Shown: positions 11,300-22,784, numbered from the stretch's first letter. The stretch is 64,000 bases of DNA from Argyresthia goedartella (GCA_949825045.1 OX463807.1:10255501-10319500), one strand, 5' to 3'. Translations and numbers: made by a program. The notes: generated by a model from the letters alone, not told the origin.

Positions 11300-11560
11300 G
11301 ACCCGAATGGCCGAGTCGGCAGTGACGCTGCTTACGAAACCAAGGGTCCCGGGTTCGAGTCCCGGTGGGGGCAAATATTTGTTTGATGAGAACGGATGTT
11401 TGTACCCTAGTCATGGTTGTTTATCTATCTAAGTACTAATATTTATCTATGTAAGTATGTGTATCGTTGTCTAGTACCCAAGATACAGGGAATCCTAGTT
11501 TGGGGCTAGATCAATGTGTGTAAATGGTGTCCAAGGTATTATTATTTATTATTGTAGGTA
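11300..11560 (+). repeat. SINE family S1, full-length copy (tRNA-like head)
   Basis: A pol III A box TGGCCGAGTCGG (11308-11319) and B box GGTTCGAGTCC (11352-11362) form a tRNA-derived head. The 5' and 3' flanks do not pair as an acceptor stem, so this is not a functional tRNA gene. The body contains AACGGATGTTTGTACCCTAG and CCAAGATACAGGGAATCCTA, and it ends in an ATT-rich tail. Related copies lie at 38735-38940, 53018-53232 (minus), 12008-12100 and 51414-51462 (minus). Confidence 0.85.
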
Positions 11561-11584
11561 TTATTTTACAGAGGGTCCGAATAA

Positions 11585-11935
11585 AATGTTATACAAAAAT
11601 ATGTCACATACATACATAGCGTCACGGCTTTTCCAATATGTGGTGGCAGAGGCAAAAATGTGCCCACGATTAGCCTGTTATTCAATACTCCACTTTGCGT
11701 GACAGGGGGCTAGCCCATCGCCGCAACCATGGAGTAATGAAGTTAACGGTCGCAGTACGATGTTTCCATCACAGTTAGTTCACCACAGTTTCCTCACGAT
11801 GTTTTCCATCACAGTTAGAACGTCCGTATAATGTACTTAAGATAAATTAATTATCTCATTGGTACAGGAATCGAACCTGCACCTCCTGTGTGAGAAGCAA
11901 GCGTGAAACCCGTTAGACCACGGAGCACTTGCGAC
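11585..11935 (-). repeat. SINE family S3, near full-length copy
   Basis: Read on the minus strand, a tRNA-like head (A box TGGTCTAACGG, B box GGTTCGATTCC, about 11925-11865) is followed by a linker with TTATCTTAAGTACAT. Next comes a body with GATGGAAAACATCGTGAGG and GGGCTAGCCCCCTGTCAC, then the CTCTGCC...GTGACGCTATG block and a TATG-rich tail. Fragments recur at 5500, 5885, 9395, 22440, 28218 and 62935. A CATCACAGTTAG-containing unit is repeated internally at about 11767 and 11806. Confidence 0.75.
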
Positions 11936-12007
11936 GCTAACGCCCAACGGAGTAAGTCTTAACCTCCAGGGTGTGAAATATCCCGCATCGGGAAATGTCA
12001 CTTTGGA

Positions 12008-12100
12008 ATCGTTGTCTAGTACCCAAGATACAGGGAATCCTAGTTTGGGGCTAGATCGATGTGTTTCAATAGTATCCAAGGTATTATTATTATTAATATT
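12008..12100 (+). repeat. SINE S1 3' fragment
   Basis: Starts ATCGTTGTCTAGTACCCAAG, continues through GGGAATCCTAGTTTGGGGC and ends in a TATTATTATT tail. It is the 3' part of S1 only, abutting LINE copy B. Confidence 0.75.
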
Positions 12101-12104
12101 ATTA

Positions 12105-13680
12105 TCTCTTTCTGATCATAGTTATGTCATGGCGTCGGTTCTAATTGGTAAGCGCACTGAAGCGGCGACCCTGTGTAAGAGGGTAAATTACGAGGCTATC
12201 ATCCGCGTTTTACAATTACTAGATTGGACTGGCGTACTCAATAAAAACGACCCAAATACTGCGACCGTTAACTTTCTTCAAATTGTATCCGATACACTAG
12301 ATAGGCACATTGTCATCGTAAAACTGCCCAAGAGGAAAGCTCTTTTACAGCCTTAGATCACTCCTGGCGTAGTTAGATGTATGCGATTAAGAATTTCCTT
12401 ACATCATGAACATGAAAAATCGCCACAAGATATCGTACTTGTGGCAATTTTTTGTCACAAGTACAAATACAACGTAATTTGCATTCATACTTGTGACGAA
12501 CAAATCTCGAAACACTCTTCACCAATGTACCCTTACTCACGACAGAGCGTCTAAATTATTCTCCATGTGAAGCAGAGACTTTGATAAAAAATGACAAAGT
12601 CATTGGTTCAGTCATTCTTGTTATAGCCCCACACTTAGCTTATATATATTCAATAAACGTGTTGACGATGGAGTTTTCCCAGACCTCTTGAAACACAGAA
12701 AACTGATACATCTGTTCAAGTAGGAAGACAAGGGTGATTCTCCAAATTTCAGGCCAATATCTGTTCTTCCAGCACTAAATAACATATTTGAAAAGATTAT
12801 GCGCAATCAACTTCAACCGTACAAAACAATTCCACGCCAAACAATACGGTTTCACTAGGGGTAAATCAACTACGGATGCAGGTATATCTCCTTATATCTC
12901 ATATTTATTCTGTATGAGTGGCCGCACAGGATGCTACCGGAGTTTTTTGCGATCTTTCGAAGGCATTTGATTGTGTTGAGCATGATACGCTACTAATGAA
13001 ATTAAATCATTACGGAGTTAGAAATTCAGCATTGGATCTAATAAGACCGTACTTAAGCAATATAATTCAAAAGGTAGAATTATATTGCTTAAGTACTGGC
13101 TTATATGAAGTCAACGGCGTTAAATCTGATGGATGAGATGTCAAAATTGGCGTTCCACAATGTTTCATACTAGGCCCTTTCTTATTCCTGGTATATATTA
13201 ACGATCTGCCTTTCATGGTGGAGAAATTGACTGGCGTGTTGTTTGCTGATGATAATTCACTGGTCTTCAAAATTTAAAGACAAAAAGAAGATTTTGATGA
13301 TGTTAATGGTGTGTTGTCTTTAACCTTGAATTGGTTCATAGTTAATAATTTATTGTTAAACGCTGGTAAAACTAAGTGTATCATATTCTCACTTCCAAAT
13401 GCTCCGTCGGCATCAGTGACGGCTTCATTTTGACAGCTTCGTGCAAGCGTCGGTATCGGGATCAAGCCGATGGGGCTTGGGCGGTAGGCCCCCAGTTTAG
13501 TGTTAGACAACAACAAGGTAGAATTAGTAAATGATATGAAGATTTTTTGGAATAACCATTATAGCAAATTGCAATGGGGACCCCACATAGATAAATTAGC
13601 TGGTAAATTAAGTTCTAAGGTTTACGCTATTAGGAACATCAGACAAAACACGGATGTGGCTACATTATTATTATTTTAAT
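12105..13680 (+). pseudogene. LINE copy B (same family as copies A and C), endonuclease end and RT, heavily broken
   Basis: Begins in the C-terminal part of the AP-like endonuclease (SDHSYVMASV, about 12105-12140), then a linker region. The expected WITPGVVRC motif after KALLQP has its Trp codon changed to TAG (12354-12356). RT sequence resumes at about 12621 with many stops and frameshifts: SNFRPISVLP-like DNA, CDLSKAFDCVEHDTLL (about 12945-12995) and GVP...ILGPFLFLVYIND. The box reads FADDNS at about 13244-13261, so both catalytic Asp are retained. Strong nucleotide similarity to 51488-52290 shows recent common origin. About 90 nt at 13405-13500 have no counterpart in copy C. The copy is split by a nested LINE. 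Confidence 0.85.
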
Positions 13681-13719
13681 TTTAAATAAACAGACTCCTT
13701 AAGAGAGATTTTTAAATAA

Positions 13720-14400
13720 ATAAACATGTGAAGCCTATGTCGTCGATCACGGTCTTAAATATAACGCTTATAAAAGTGAAATGCATGTCTTTAAGGCGGG
13801 TAATAAATGCCCGTCCTATGTACCACCGGTAATTTTAAAACGGTATAGCATTGAAGAGAGTATCGGCTTTCAAGTATCTCGGTCACATTTTAACCGATAG
13901 CCTATGTGACAATGCAGATATGGAGAGGAAGCGAAGGGCGCTGGCGGTCAGGTCGAATATGATAGCCCATAGGTTCTCGCGGTGTACAGTCGGGTGAAAT
14001 TAACACTTTTCAGGGCGTACTGCACATCGCTTTACACCTGCAGCCTGTGGACTGATTATTCGAAAAAAGCTTTCAGCGTCCTTCGCGTCCAATTCAACAA
14101 CGCATTCAGGGTGCTGCTGTGGCTGCCGCGGTGGTGTAGTGCGTCGGGGATGTTCGCGGAGGCGCGCGTCGACTGTTTCTATGCAACGTTACGCAAGCGC
14201 TTCACCTCGACGCTCGCCAGACTCCGCGCCAGCCGTAACAGCATACTGGCTGTGATCGCAGACAGATGTGATGGCCGCCTACTGAAGCACTGGTGTAATA
14301 TTCATGTAAATAATAATAAGTCCTACTAACACTATTTATTAAAAATATGAATTAACTACTGACAATAATGGATTGTATTATCTGAGAATTAAATAAATTA
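13720..14400 (+). pseudogene. Nested LINE 3' fragment (second lineage, CR1/Rex-like) inserted in LINE copy B
   Basis: Encodes the C-terminal part of a different LINE RT: YLGHILTDSLCDNADMERKR (about 13875-13935), then VKLTLFRAYCTSLYTCSLW, RVQFNNAFRVLLWLPR, SASGMFAEARVDCFYATLRK and SILAVIADRCDGR (14000-14285). It ends with TAATAATAAG and an ATT-rich tail. The sequence is GC-rich compared with its host. Copy C-like LINE sequence lies on both sides, so this is an insertion into copy B. TAAATAAA-type flanks are compatible with a target-site duplication. The lineage name is uncertain. Confidence 0.8.
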
Positions 14401-15030
14401 TTATTATTATATTAAATCAATTGGCACACTAACAGTAGCTAGTCAATTTATTTTCGAAAATATAATTTATGTACGCAAGAACCTTACAACGTCTTCCAAA
14501 CTTAGCGATAGATGTAATGTTTACTTAAGAAATAATCACATACTAGTTGCGCCCCGGTTTGGACTCGCGAATTTTAGCAATTCTTTCAAGGGTCAGTGCA
14601 TTCTCTCCTACAATAAGATATCTCTGGAGATTCTGAAATTGCCATTGGAGCAATTTAAAAGCATGTTAAAGCGACTTTGGCGAAAAAGAGATATTACAAT
14701 GTTCAAGATTACTTTAATGATGGCTGGGTATGGGGTTAATCTAGCTCAACACAGACCTTGCTGTTAATAATTTTGTTATGATTTATTCCTGATTATGAAT
14801 TATAATAAATAATATTGTAATATTCGTATTAGTTAAGCACAAGCAATTTTTAAAAGAGATCTAAAAATCAATCTGTGGTAGTTTCTACGCCCTACTGCTC
14901 CCACAGTGGTCCAATGTAGAGAAGAAGCATAAAATGACGTTATATGAAGCATAAAATGACGTTATAATAAGTATGAGTAAATATTTACAGTAATAAATAA
15001 ATTGGACTTGACTTGACTTGACTTGACTCG
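14401..15030 (+). pseudogene. LINE copy B, C-terminal part and 3' tail after nested insertion
   Basis: Aligns by eye with 52470-53000 of copy C: CGCAAGAACCTTACAACGTC, GCGCCCCGGTTTGGACTCGC, and GATATTACAATGTTCAAGAT. It ends in a 3' UTR (AAGCACAAGCAATTTTTAAA) and a TTGACTTGACTTGAC tail at 15003-15030. It has no usable reading frame. Together with 12105-13680 it forms one element. Confidence 0.8.
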
Positions 15031-15601
15031 ACCAGCATATAAATTGGAAAGATCAGATCCGGGTTTTGTCCGGTAGAGTCAAGAAGCTTATTTGTATCTT
15101 TAAAAACAACGAAACCTGCAGTATGCACCTCTAATAAAATCTGTGTACTATTATTGTCTCTGCCAGTCAATAATTTCCTACGCTATTAGAACCTGGGGTG
15201 GGACTGACAAAAACCAAACTTAAAAATTGGGAGAGCTCAGAGAGCTATTATGAAAATCATAAATGTTTGTTTTTTTAGGTATTCTTCTACCGATCTATAT
15301 ATAGAGTACTCTGCTTTTACAGTCTGAAAACTCTACATAAAGGTGCCACTGATAAATCAACATTCCCTAGCTGGTTGCAACACTACCTAGAAACATAGGA
15401 AAGATCGTATCTGCGTCTTACCCTCTTGTCGCACAATGTTTGTCCATTCCTATGGTTACTTCCGTGGGCCTCTTCATTGTAATAAAACAAGCTGTACCCG
15501 GCTTTGCTAAGGGAGTTGATATGCGATTTTGTGGTAGCGGGAATAAAAGGATAAACTGTAAACTGTGCTGAAATCAGTAAATAAATAAATAAATAAATAA
15601 A
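15031..15601 (+). pseudogene. LINE fragment D (related to the element at 56766-58395), 3' part
   Basis: Short in-frame pieces read as RT C-terminus: a SGRVKKLICIFKN-like stretch (about 15065-15110), a YAIRTWGG-like stretch at about 15180-15205, and TDLYIEYSAFTV (about 15288-15325). These match the order of LVASRVRKLIYIFRIL, LSYCITSWGGA and TVSLYNSCDVLTV in the later element. It has multiple stops. It ends with a (AAAT)n tail at about 15570-15601. Confidence 0.55.
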
Positions 15602-15719
15602 CTTTGAAATATTTGAGGTAAGAAAAAATCTTGAAAATATATTTAAATTATAATACTTCTATTTACAAAACTTGTTTATAAACAACATTTTTTATTTTGT
15701 TATCCAGGGAATATATGTA

Positions 15720-18480
15720 TAATTATAAACGTTTTCCCGGTGCCGCCTGGTGCATCAAAGTAAATAATTCCGCCAGTGTTGTTGTTGATCCGGTCCATGA
15801 TAACGTTGTGTTTTTTTATTATCATTGAGAAGTGGTTTGTTGTAAGCAATGAATAAAAGTTGTTTGTTGATGTTGTAGCATTTTTCCTTTGTAATTCCGA
15901 CGTTTATTACACTAAAAGCATCTTGTCGTGATGCTGGCATCCCAAGTTGTACTATGATCTGGTTTTTTATCACTAAACATTTATCTCCTAGACGAATGAG
16001 TGTTTCATTGAAGATGGCTAGTTCTGGATAAGCTTGTCGGATTCAGTACAGTACGTGCTGTTTTGGATTCGATGGGTTACATGTTGTTAGAATTATGGCA
16101 AATAAGTCTCTGATTTGCTCAGCTGAGGCTGTGAGTGGGACTTCTTGTGGTGTTAATACCCATTGGTTGTCGTTTTTTTATTGTTTATTATGTAGCAACA
16201 TCCGTACGGTGTATATTTGAAATTTCATGATTCCTGGATGAACCTCTACTGGAAATCCTTGTTTTCGTCGTTGAAATATTTATTGTTGTGTTCCATGTAT
16301 CAGACGTCAAGACATAGTAATGATCCGTTTGGCATAATTGAAAAAAGAGGTTAACATTGTGTTCTTGTGCTTGCAATTTTCCTTATCGGTATCTTTTGTG
16401 AAAAACTCTCTGTCCATCCTCTAACGGCCGATCCCAATAACCTATCTCTATCCGTGATTTGACAGTTGCGCTATGGGATTTATGTCAAATTTGACACTAG
16501 CAGTCTCAAATCTGCACATTATGGATAGAAGATAGGTTATTGGGATCGGCCGTAAGTGTACTACTAGATGTCACACAGTTGGTTCGTGTTCGTATATAGG
16601 ATAACTTAAAATCCACCACTCTGCTTCGTTACTGTTGATGTATCTTCCCATTTGGTACCCGAATATCTATTTGTTTCTGTTTTGTTGTTTGCCTTCTTTG
16701 GCTATTTAAAATATAGCCATGTCAAATTTGTTCACATAATTACAGACATATTTAATGATTACACTGAATTGTAGTACTCTAGGTTAATGTGTGCTTGGAA
16801 AAATTTGAAATGTAGTGGGTTATATGGTACTAACCTTTGATTGTCTATTTCCATATATCTGCCTCGTATTCGTATTTTTGCTGTGAAACCACCTTTTTTG
16901 GGTGATCGTCTTCTGTATTTGGGATAGCCATCTTCCTCGATTTGTGTGTCATCTAAGTATGGTTATAAGTATTTTTTTGCACATTTTCTATCACTCCATG
17001 GCGAATTTGTGTTTACTGGCCGGCATGTTCCGTCAATCATATTTTTTATAACTATGTCGTACAGCTTCGGATCTTTTTGTGGTTTGGGAAATTCAGCTTG
17101 GATATTTTTTGTGGTATTTTGTGATGACTTCAATAAATATTATATCGTGTCGATCCATGGGGGCTTGTCCGTATCATAGTTGTTCTTTAATTTCTGACTA
17201 CGATGAGTTGCACGTGAATGTTATGAAGAGCTTAGGTCGTCCAGATTGTTTTACGTAGGTCATGGCATCCTGAGTGCATTCGTGCATTGCCAATGTTCCG
17301 ATGTCGTCAATGAGTGATTTTCGTCATTTATGATCGCATCTTGAATGTGTATGTATTTTTCCGTATGTAGTTTCTTCTGGTTCAGTCTTACGTAAAGCAT
17401 CCGTTTCGCTTCTATGTTTGCATACTTATCTACCAGGAATTGTTGAAATAAAAGGCGAGTGTTGTGAATGTAATTGCATGTTTCATTGTCTCTGATCAAT
17501 AAGCGGTAAGCATAGAACTCCTTGGAAGTATTTTTTTGTTTGTTCCTACGCCAAAAATGAAAATGATACGGCATCATATAAACGGTGTGTCTCTGTAATT
17601 TGTTGCATTCCTTCTTCTCCTTGTTGTATAATTATGTCACGTCTTGTGTTTTCATTGTCCACAATTACGATGGCGACTTCTTCTATATGAGAAGTGCATT
17701 AAATCGACGTTCATGTTCTTCAGGTGGTTTCTTGTCGGCCCGTATCATAAATGTAAAGCCATCAGAATGTCTAGTACTGTTTTGAATATGTGAATAAGCT
17801 GATTTTATTTGTGTAGGATACTGTGTACATCTTGGATTATTTATCGTCACAAACCATTGATGTTTGTGCATCGTATATCGATTTCTCTTTCTTCAGTTCT
17901 GATGAAATATATTCGTAGAAATGTATAGTCTTCATTGGGCCGTGGTAGTAATGATCCCTGTTAGTGTTGGCCGAAGTGACACCAAAAGAACATTGTACGC
18001 TTTTATATTTTGAAGAAAGTGTTCTGATTCAGGAATTTCCCCGGTCATGTAATGTAAAAATTTATGCGTTCGTGCTTCCAGTGGTGGTAATTGAACTTTT
18101 CCATTTATGCAACAGATTTCTGGTATTTCTCTAATAATTTTTTTCGCGTTGCAAAATTTTCCGATTACGACGTATTTTTGTTTGTTATATTATTTCGTTG
18201 GGTCATATGGGAATGCTTAATTTGTTAGGTTGTACTGTTTACTTATCCTTGTCTGCGCTTCGCGTAGAGTAATATTTTTATAGGTGGTTTGCGTTTGTAG
18301 TCGTTTAATGTGAGATTGTGTCACCATTCTTGATTCTTCAATTCGTTCATTTCGTTATTCTTCAATTTCTCTGCTTCTCACGGTGCTCATTCTCATTCGT
18401 TATGAACGTAAACGTGCTTCGCGCTATACGACTGCTTCGTTTTTCGCTGTTCTTATTGTTTTTACTGTTTTGATTCAGAA
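15720..18480 (-). pseudogene. Decayed Helitron Rep/helicase gene
   Basis: On the minus strand, scattered frames give the expected order of a Helitron protein. An Arg/Glu-rich N-terminus lies near 18300-18430, followed by FTFMIRADKKPPEEHERRFN (about 17705-17765) and DFYAYRLMIRE-like EFYAYRLLIRDNE with LLFQQFLVDKYANIEAKRML (17395-17530). The CRPVNTNSPW region comes next, then NQIIVQLGMPA (about 15930-15965). Last, in another frame, is a helicase Walker A motif APGGTGKTF (about 15728-15755). Many stops and frameshifts make it non-functional. A rolling-circle transposase would carry HUH nuclease and SF1 helicase domains; the HUH motif itself is not clearly visible. The 3' half of the helicase is missing. 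A MITE interrupts it at 16425-16552. Confidence 0.75.
16425..16552 (+). mobile_element. 128-bp MITE with perfect terminal inverted repeats, TAA target duplication
   Basis: The ends CGGCCGATCCCAATAACC and GGTTATTGGGATCGGCCG are perfect inverted repeats extending to at least 23 bp, with further imperfect pairing inward. TAA flanks both sides (16422-16424 and 16553-16555). A 3-bp TAA duplication fits the PIF/Harbinger superfamily. The element is non-coding and sits inside the Helitron remnant. Confidence 0.85.
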
Positions 18481-19200
18481 CTGGCAAGATCTCCTCCTCT
18501 TATACGGTTAGGCATTGCATAAAATATAAGACAAATATTTTTTATTAAGAAATACACTAAGTCCTTTTTGGTCAATTTAGGCTTCATATTGGTAGCAAAA
18601 ACGGAAACTAAAGGTGGTGCTGCATTCTTGGACATTTCGTTCAGTAGTATTGTTTTAACTAGATCGGTAGTCACATCTACCAGTTTTCCAGTGCCATAAT
18701 AAGGGGGTCATACTTTGGGGTAAGACCTCCCAAAAGTACAGCTGCAAGTATAATATATCTTCTACTACCTTGTCCATGTCCGCCAGATACTGTGCGTTTG
18801 ATATGACTTGATGTACAGTTCAATATTATAATAGCCTGATAAACTCAATCTGTATAACTTTCTCTCTAAAGCTCTTAGACCCACACATTTATCCTCAAAA
18901 GCTTTCTGCAAGGATCTCCATGCTCACATGAGTTATAGCTGCACCATCTACTGTTAAGCATATCTTTGCTAATGCTTTTGCATCATTTCGTACCTTGACC
19001 GAGGCATGGGGTTGTGTCATCATCAGGATAACCACTTACTGTTTCCAATAAGTTCTCGTGTAAAAGGTAATTTCTCATCTTGAACTTCCATGTAGGATAC
19101 CCATCCTTATTCCGCAAGTAGAACGATTGAAGATGAATTCGACGAAAAGTGGGTTGACTTTTTCACACTTCCACCATCTCCAGATCTCCAGTTTGTTGTA
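18470..19200 (-). pseudogene. Decayed Ty1/copia-type Gag remnant
   Basis: Minus-strand frames contain a TWKFKMRNYLLHE-like stretch (about 19065-19110), KALAKICLTVDGA (about 18940-18990), a KAFEDK-like piece, and DLVKTILLNEMSKN (about 18620-18665). This order matches the copia Gag (UBN2-like) domain. Stops and frameshifts occur throughout, and no protease, integrase or RT follows. The retrotransposon call rests on motif order only. Confidence 0.6.
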
Positions 19201-20392
19201 ACATTTCGACTAATATTTATTTGTGTCACACACAAAAAAGGTTTAATATTGAACATTTGCTATTACCTCATATTATTTCTCTGTATACTCACGTGTTCGT
19301 GCTGATGACATGTTATAATTTGGTGTAGGTAGAAGGGTTCTAATATTTGAAGATTATAAAAATAATGAATGGATGTTAATGTCAAGAGAGTCTATTTTTC
19401 AGTGAAGAAGACAGTCAAGAAAATCAATATAGAATATTTATAAAAAAGATCATGTAAAGTAGAAAACGTTGAATTTGCCTAATATCAAAATAAGAAAGAG
19501 TCTGTACAATAGAGATAACGCAGAACACAGTCTCACAATATGTTTACTGTAGCAATACGTGAGCAGATTTGTATTGCTATATCACCAATAAATAAATACC
19601 CTAAATATCCTGGGTTGGACTGCTCCCTGGCAGTGTACCTCTTGAGATACAGAGATACATATTTGTTTGATGATTGTAACCACAGATATCGAGAGATAGG
19701 TTGAGGGGCGTGGCACGTGCAAACAAATCTAGCCCCGATTGTCTTGTAATTGAAAATTCTCAGTAGTCAGTCTCAGTAGACCGCACTTGTAAGTTTCGTT
19801 CCAACTATTATTTCTTCTTAAAACACAAGAAATAAACATTATTACGGAAATAAATCATTCACGAAAAAATTCGTCACGAGTTGATCATAAAAGTGACAAT
19901 TTCATGTTGTTCTCGCTAGGTTTAATATCCATTGCTTGTTTTGTATCTTATTTTCACTACATATTGACAAGCTAACACGCAATGAATATTTCGCACTTAT
20001 CTAAATACGAAAGTAAATATGCATCGAGGTACGGAGACGAACTGGTACACGCAAGCAGAGATGACTTAGAGTGATGGGGATAGTGATAGTGAGAATTACG
20101 TTTTTGAATCGATAAAAAGGAATATATTTTTTACCAACTCGATCAAAACCCATTGGGTAATCATCTAATATAACTAATCAAAGCTCTAATGGAAAGATAT
20201 TCTAATATAAGACTGCATTGCTTAGCAAAAATTGCTACGCCTAAATTGTCAAAACGCCAAGTTCTTAATAATGATTTACGTTTTTCTGGTCAATAGGTAG
20301 TATTGTACTGGTCAGAATTACACAGAAAGGGTATAAATGCCGAAAGGCGGTTGTTAATCGCTTGAATCTGAACATTCTTATCTATTGAAACA
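19201..20392. other. Unassigned AT-rich region
   Basis: No reading frame or repeat that I can support. It may contain 5' sequence of the copia remnant, but no LTR pair was identified. Confidence 0.4.
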
Positions 20393-20495
20393 ATTTGATC
20401 AGAGCAACATTCTTTTTCACTTTGCAGTACATTTTGGGCGAGCGGTCAGCTGATATATATGGGGAAGCAAAAAAATAACGTTGCTCTGATCAAAT
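20393..20495. repeat. Foldback: 16-bp perfect inverted repeat with 71-nt loop
   Basis: ATTTGATCAGAGCAAC (20393-20408) and its exact reverse complement GTTGCTCTGATCAAAT (20480-20495). There is no coding content between the arms. Could be a small foldback element or the ends of a tiny MITE. No target duplication was recognised. Confidence 0.7.
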
Positions 20496-21121
20496 CAGAG
20501 TCATTGAGTAAGTTGATCAAAATTATGTCCCAAACAAACCTTTTCGGCTTGGCACCCCGTATGTGTTACAGCCTGTAAACATAGTAATAGGTAAATCCTG
20601 TAAAATAAATATGTCATATTAACAAACAACGAATTATTTTATTTATTTATGCCGGCATTGATACCACTGTCTATAAATTATAATCGATTGATGAAACACG
20701 CTGTTCTTGCCATGTCCCAACACTAGCTCGGCTAGCTAGTGTACCTGCGGTAGTGTGGGTGTGTTCGGACGATAGGTGCATGACATTACACTGACCAATA
20801 AAAGCGGAAGGATTGATGTATGAGTGGTGTAGATGTGTTCTTAGTTTTCGGCGACACTGGTTCCGATACAAGCTTAGCGCCAAGGGCCTATCTCTTGATA
20901 TCTGTGATTGTAACGCACCATATAAAAAGGTATTTAGGAAGCCGTTGTAGTAGACATTGTTATGAGTTTTCCTTTTTTTAAAGAATATATTACAGAATTA
21001 CTTTACTAAATGTTCAACTTGTAAAAATAGCTATTGTTTTCCCACGGTCGTTGAGTGCCTGCGAGCGCTTTGCCATATTACCACATAAGGCCAATTTTAT
21101 GAAGATTGTATCGTAATAGTA

Positions 21122-21473
21122 TTTATCTACACACGTATCATAAACCCTCTTTACTGCGTACAAAAACCGCACGTTACGATCAGCATAATGTTAAACTACT
21201 TGGTAAAAACTCATTTCTTATCTGAAAAACTACACATTATGAGCATAATGTGTAATTTTTCTACAAATTATGACATTCAAATTTCGAACGCCGTCACCCG
21301 CCTGCATGCCGCCCCTAGTTTGTCTGTGAAGTTGGTACTGACATTCAAATTTCGAACGCCAACGCCCGAAGTTGGTGCTACAGAACAAGCTAAACAACTG
21401 CAGAGCCACAATGCCGGTCAAATGCCGGTTCCTGTACACTTTAAAGAGAGCTTATGATATGTGTGTAGATAAA
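21122..21473. mobile_element. 352-bp inverted-repeat element (MITE-like)
   Basis: Arms of about 32 bp begin TTTATCTACACACGTATCAT on the left (21122-21153) and end ATATGTGTGTAGATAAA on the right (to 21473), with about 3 mismatches. Inside, a 22-bp direct repeat starting TGACATTCAAATTTCGAACG occurs at 21271-21292 and 21339-21360. The interior is more GC-rich than its flanks. It is non-coding, and the target duplication is unclear. Confidence 0.7.
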
Positions 21474-21500
21474 CTAGTGTATGTAACTGTACAATAATTA

Positions 21501-21580
21501 GGCATTAAAACTCTCGAGTGATATTATTATGAAACTCGCCTTCGGCTCGTTTCATAAACCCACTCTCGAGTGTTAATGCC
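21501..21580. repeat. Palindromic repeat with CTCGAG arms and GAAAC/GTTTC inner stem
   Basis: Outer arms GGCATTAAAACTCTCGAGTG (21501-21520) and CACTCTCGAGTGTTAATGCC (21561-21580) pair imperfectly. The inner arms TTATGAAAC (21527-21535) and GTTTCATAA (21549-21557) pair perfectly around TCGCCTTCGGCTC. Confidence 0.6.
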
Positions 21581-21599
21581 CTCCATTATGTAGCAGTCA

Positions 21600-22430
21600 C
21601 ATAAACTACTATTTTATTCTGATTAAGTAGGCTGTCAACTAAAACAATCAAGTACCAAAACTTATAAACAGTCCTTCGCTTATCCTCTGTTTTTTTAATG
21701 TCCTTGTGCAGTAAAATCACAGATTAACGAAACTCTTTGCTTAACTTACTCTGAGTATAAAATGCATTCTGATGAATGATAGATAATATAATTATTATCG
21801 GATTCATTTAATTAAAAATTTATTTGCTGTACTACGCGTCGAAGTATGGTCAAACTTGTTACTGTAAGTTTGACAGTAAAACATTGAGATTCTGTCTTTG
21901 GTTCCGATTAATGAAAATTGATTGGATGGTAGTAATCAAACTGTTAAAAAGTAAATGTATGCTATAATAAGCTTAATTCAAAGCAAAGCATAGCAAAGAC
22001 ATTGGCTCACAATTAGTTATCCGACGATGCGGCATAATGGAACCCTCTGGCTCCCTCTGTTGATTACTTACTGAAGTGATAGTTATTAGGGTAGTAAGTA
22101 GGTAGGTAGATTGATAATTTATTACTTTCGTGAATGGTAGCTATCTCTGGCTGATTTAGATTGGCTATTCCAAAGAAATCGTAGCAAAGAACAGAAAAGG
22201 ATTTTTTTAAAGAGTTCTTATAATCATTGTAATTTCTTTTTCACTCCACTCTGCTCGGAAATGCGGATAAAGATGGTACTACCCCGGCGCGCTAAGAAGG
22301 CACCTGACACAAATGACGTTTGGCCGTAGTACAGTGTGAAATATTACTAAATCAAAATTCGATGTACATAATCGACATTAAGTTTTGGTTGTGCGTTGTC
22401 TGTCACTCATTGACAGTCAGTTTAGCGTGT
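21600..22430. other. Unassigned AT-rich region
   Basis: Nothing supported; only low-complexity AT-rich DNA. Confidence 0.4.
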
Positions 22431-22439
22431 TACACCAAT

Positions 22440-22570
22440 GGGTACATTCAGCAGAACACATCGATTATGGAACGTTCTAACGATGATGGAAAACATCGTG
22501 AGGAAACTTTTAATCTCCATAGCTGCAGCGCTGGGCTAGCCCCCTGTCATTTTTCCGTGCTTGCGTTGTC
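22440..22570 (+). repeat. SINE S3 body fragment
   Basis: Contains GATGGAAAACATCGTGAGGA and CTGGGCTAGCCCCCTGTCAT, which match the reverse complement of 11700-11812. Confidence 0.65.
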
Positions 22571-22764
22571 TTCTCTGTAAATGTGTGTTAATAAACCTAA
22601 TATCGATTATCGAATTTCGATTTAGCTATATGTAAAAACGTACTGTATACACTATACTTTGCAGAAATGTCACTCGAGCCAGGTGTCAACTTAGCTCGCA
22701 CGAGTAGTCAGTAATGTGGCCGCAAAACATGGATAAAAAACAGTCAGGACAACAAAAACATGAT

Positions 22765-22784
22765 TGGCCTGTTTAAACAGGCCA
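22765..22784. repeat. Perfect 20-bp palindrome
   Basis: TGGCCTGTTTAAACAGGCCA is fully self-complementary. It lies in a stretch (22680-22960) that is richer in GC than its surroundings but has no supported gene. Confidence 0.6.

Noticed and set aside
11300..11375. A tRNA gene (A and B boxes with cloverleaf-like sequence)
   Set aside because: The 5' and 3' ends do not pair as an acceptor stem and the sequence continues into a repeated SINE body with other copies; the same applies to the S2, S3 and S4 heads.
12119..12356. Independent small gene at 11973-12356
   Set aside because: The first half is SINE S1 and the second half is the endonuclease end of LINE copy B; the open frame runs across the junction by chance.
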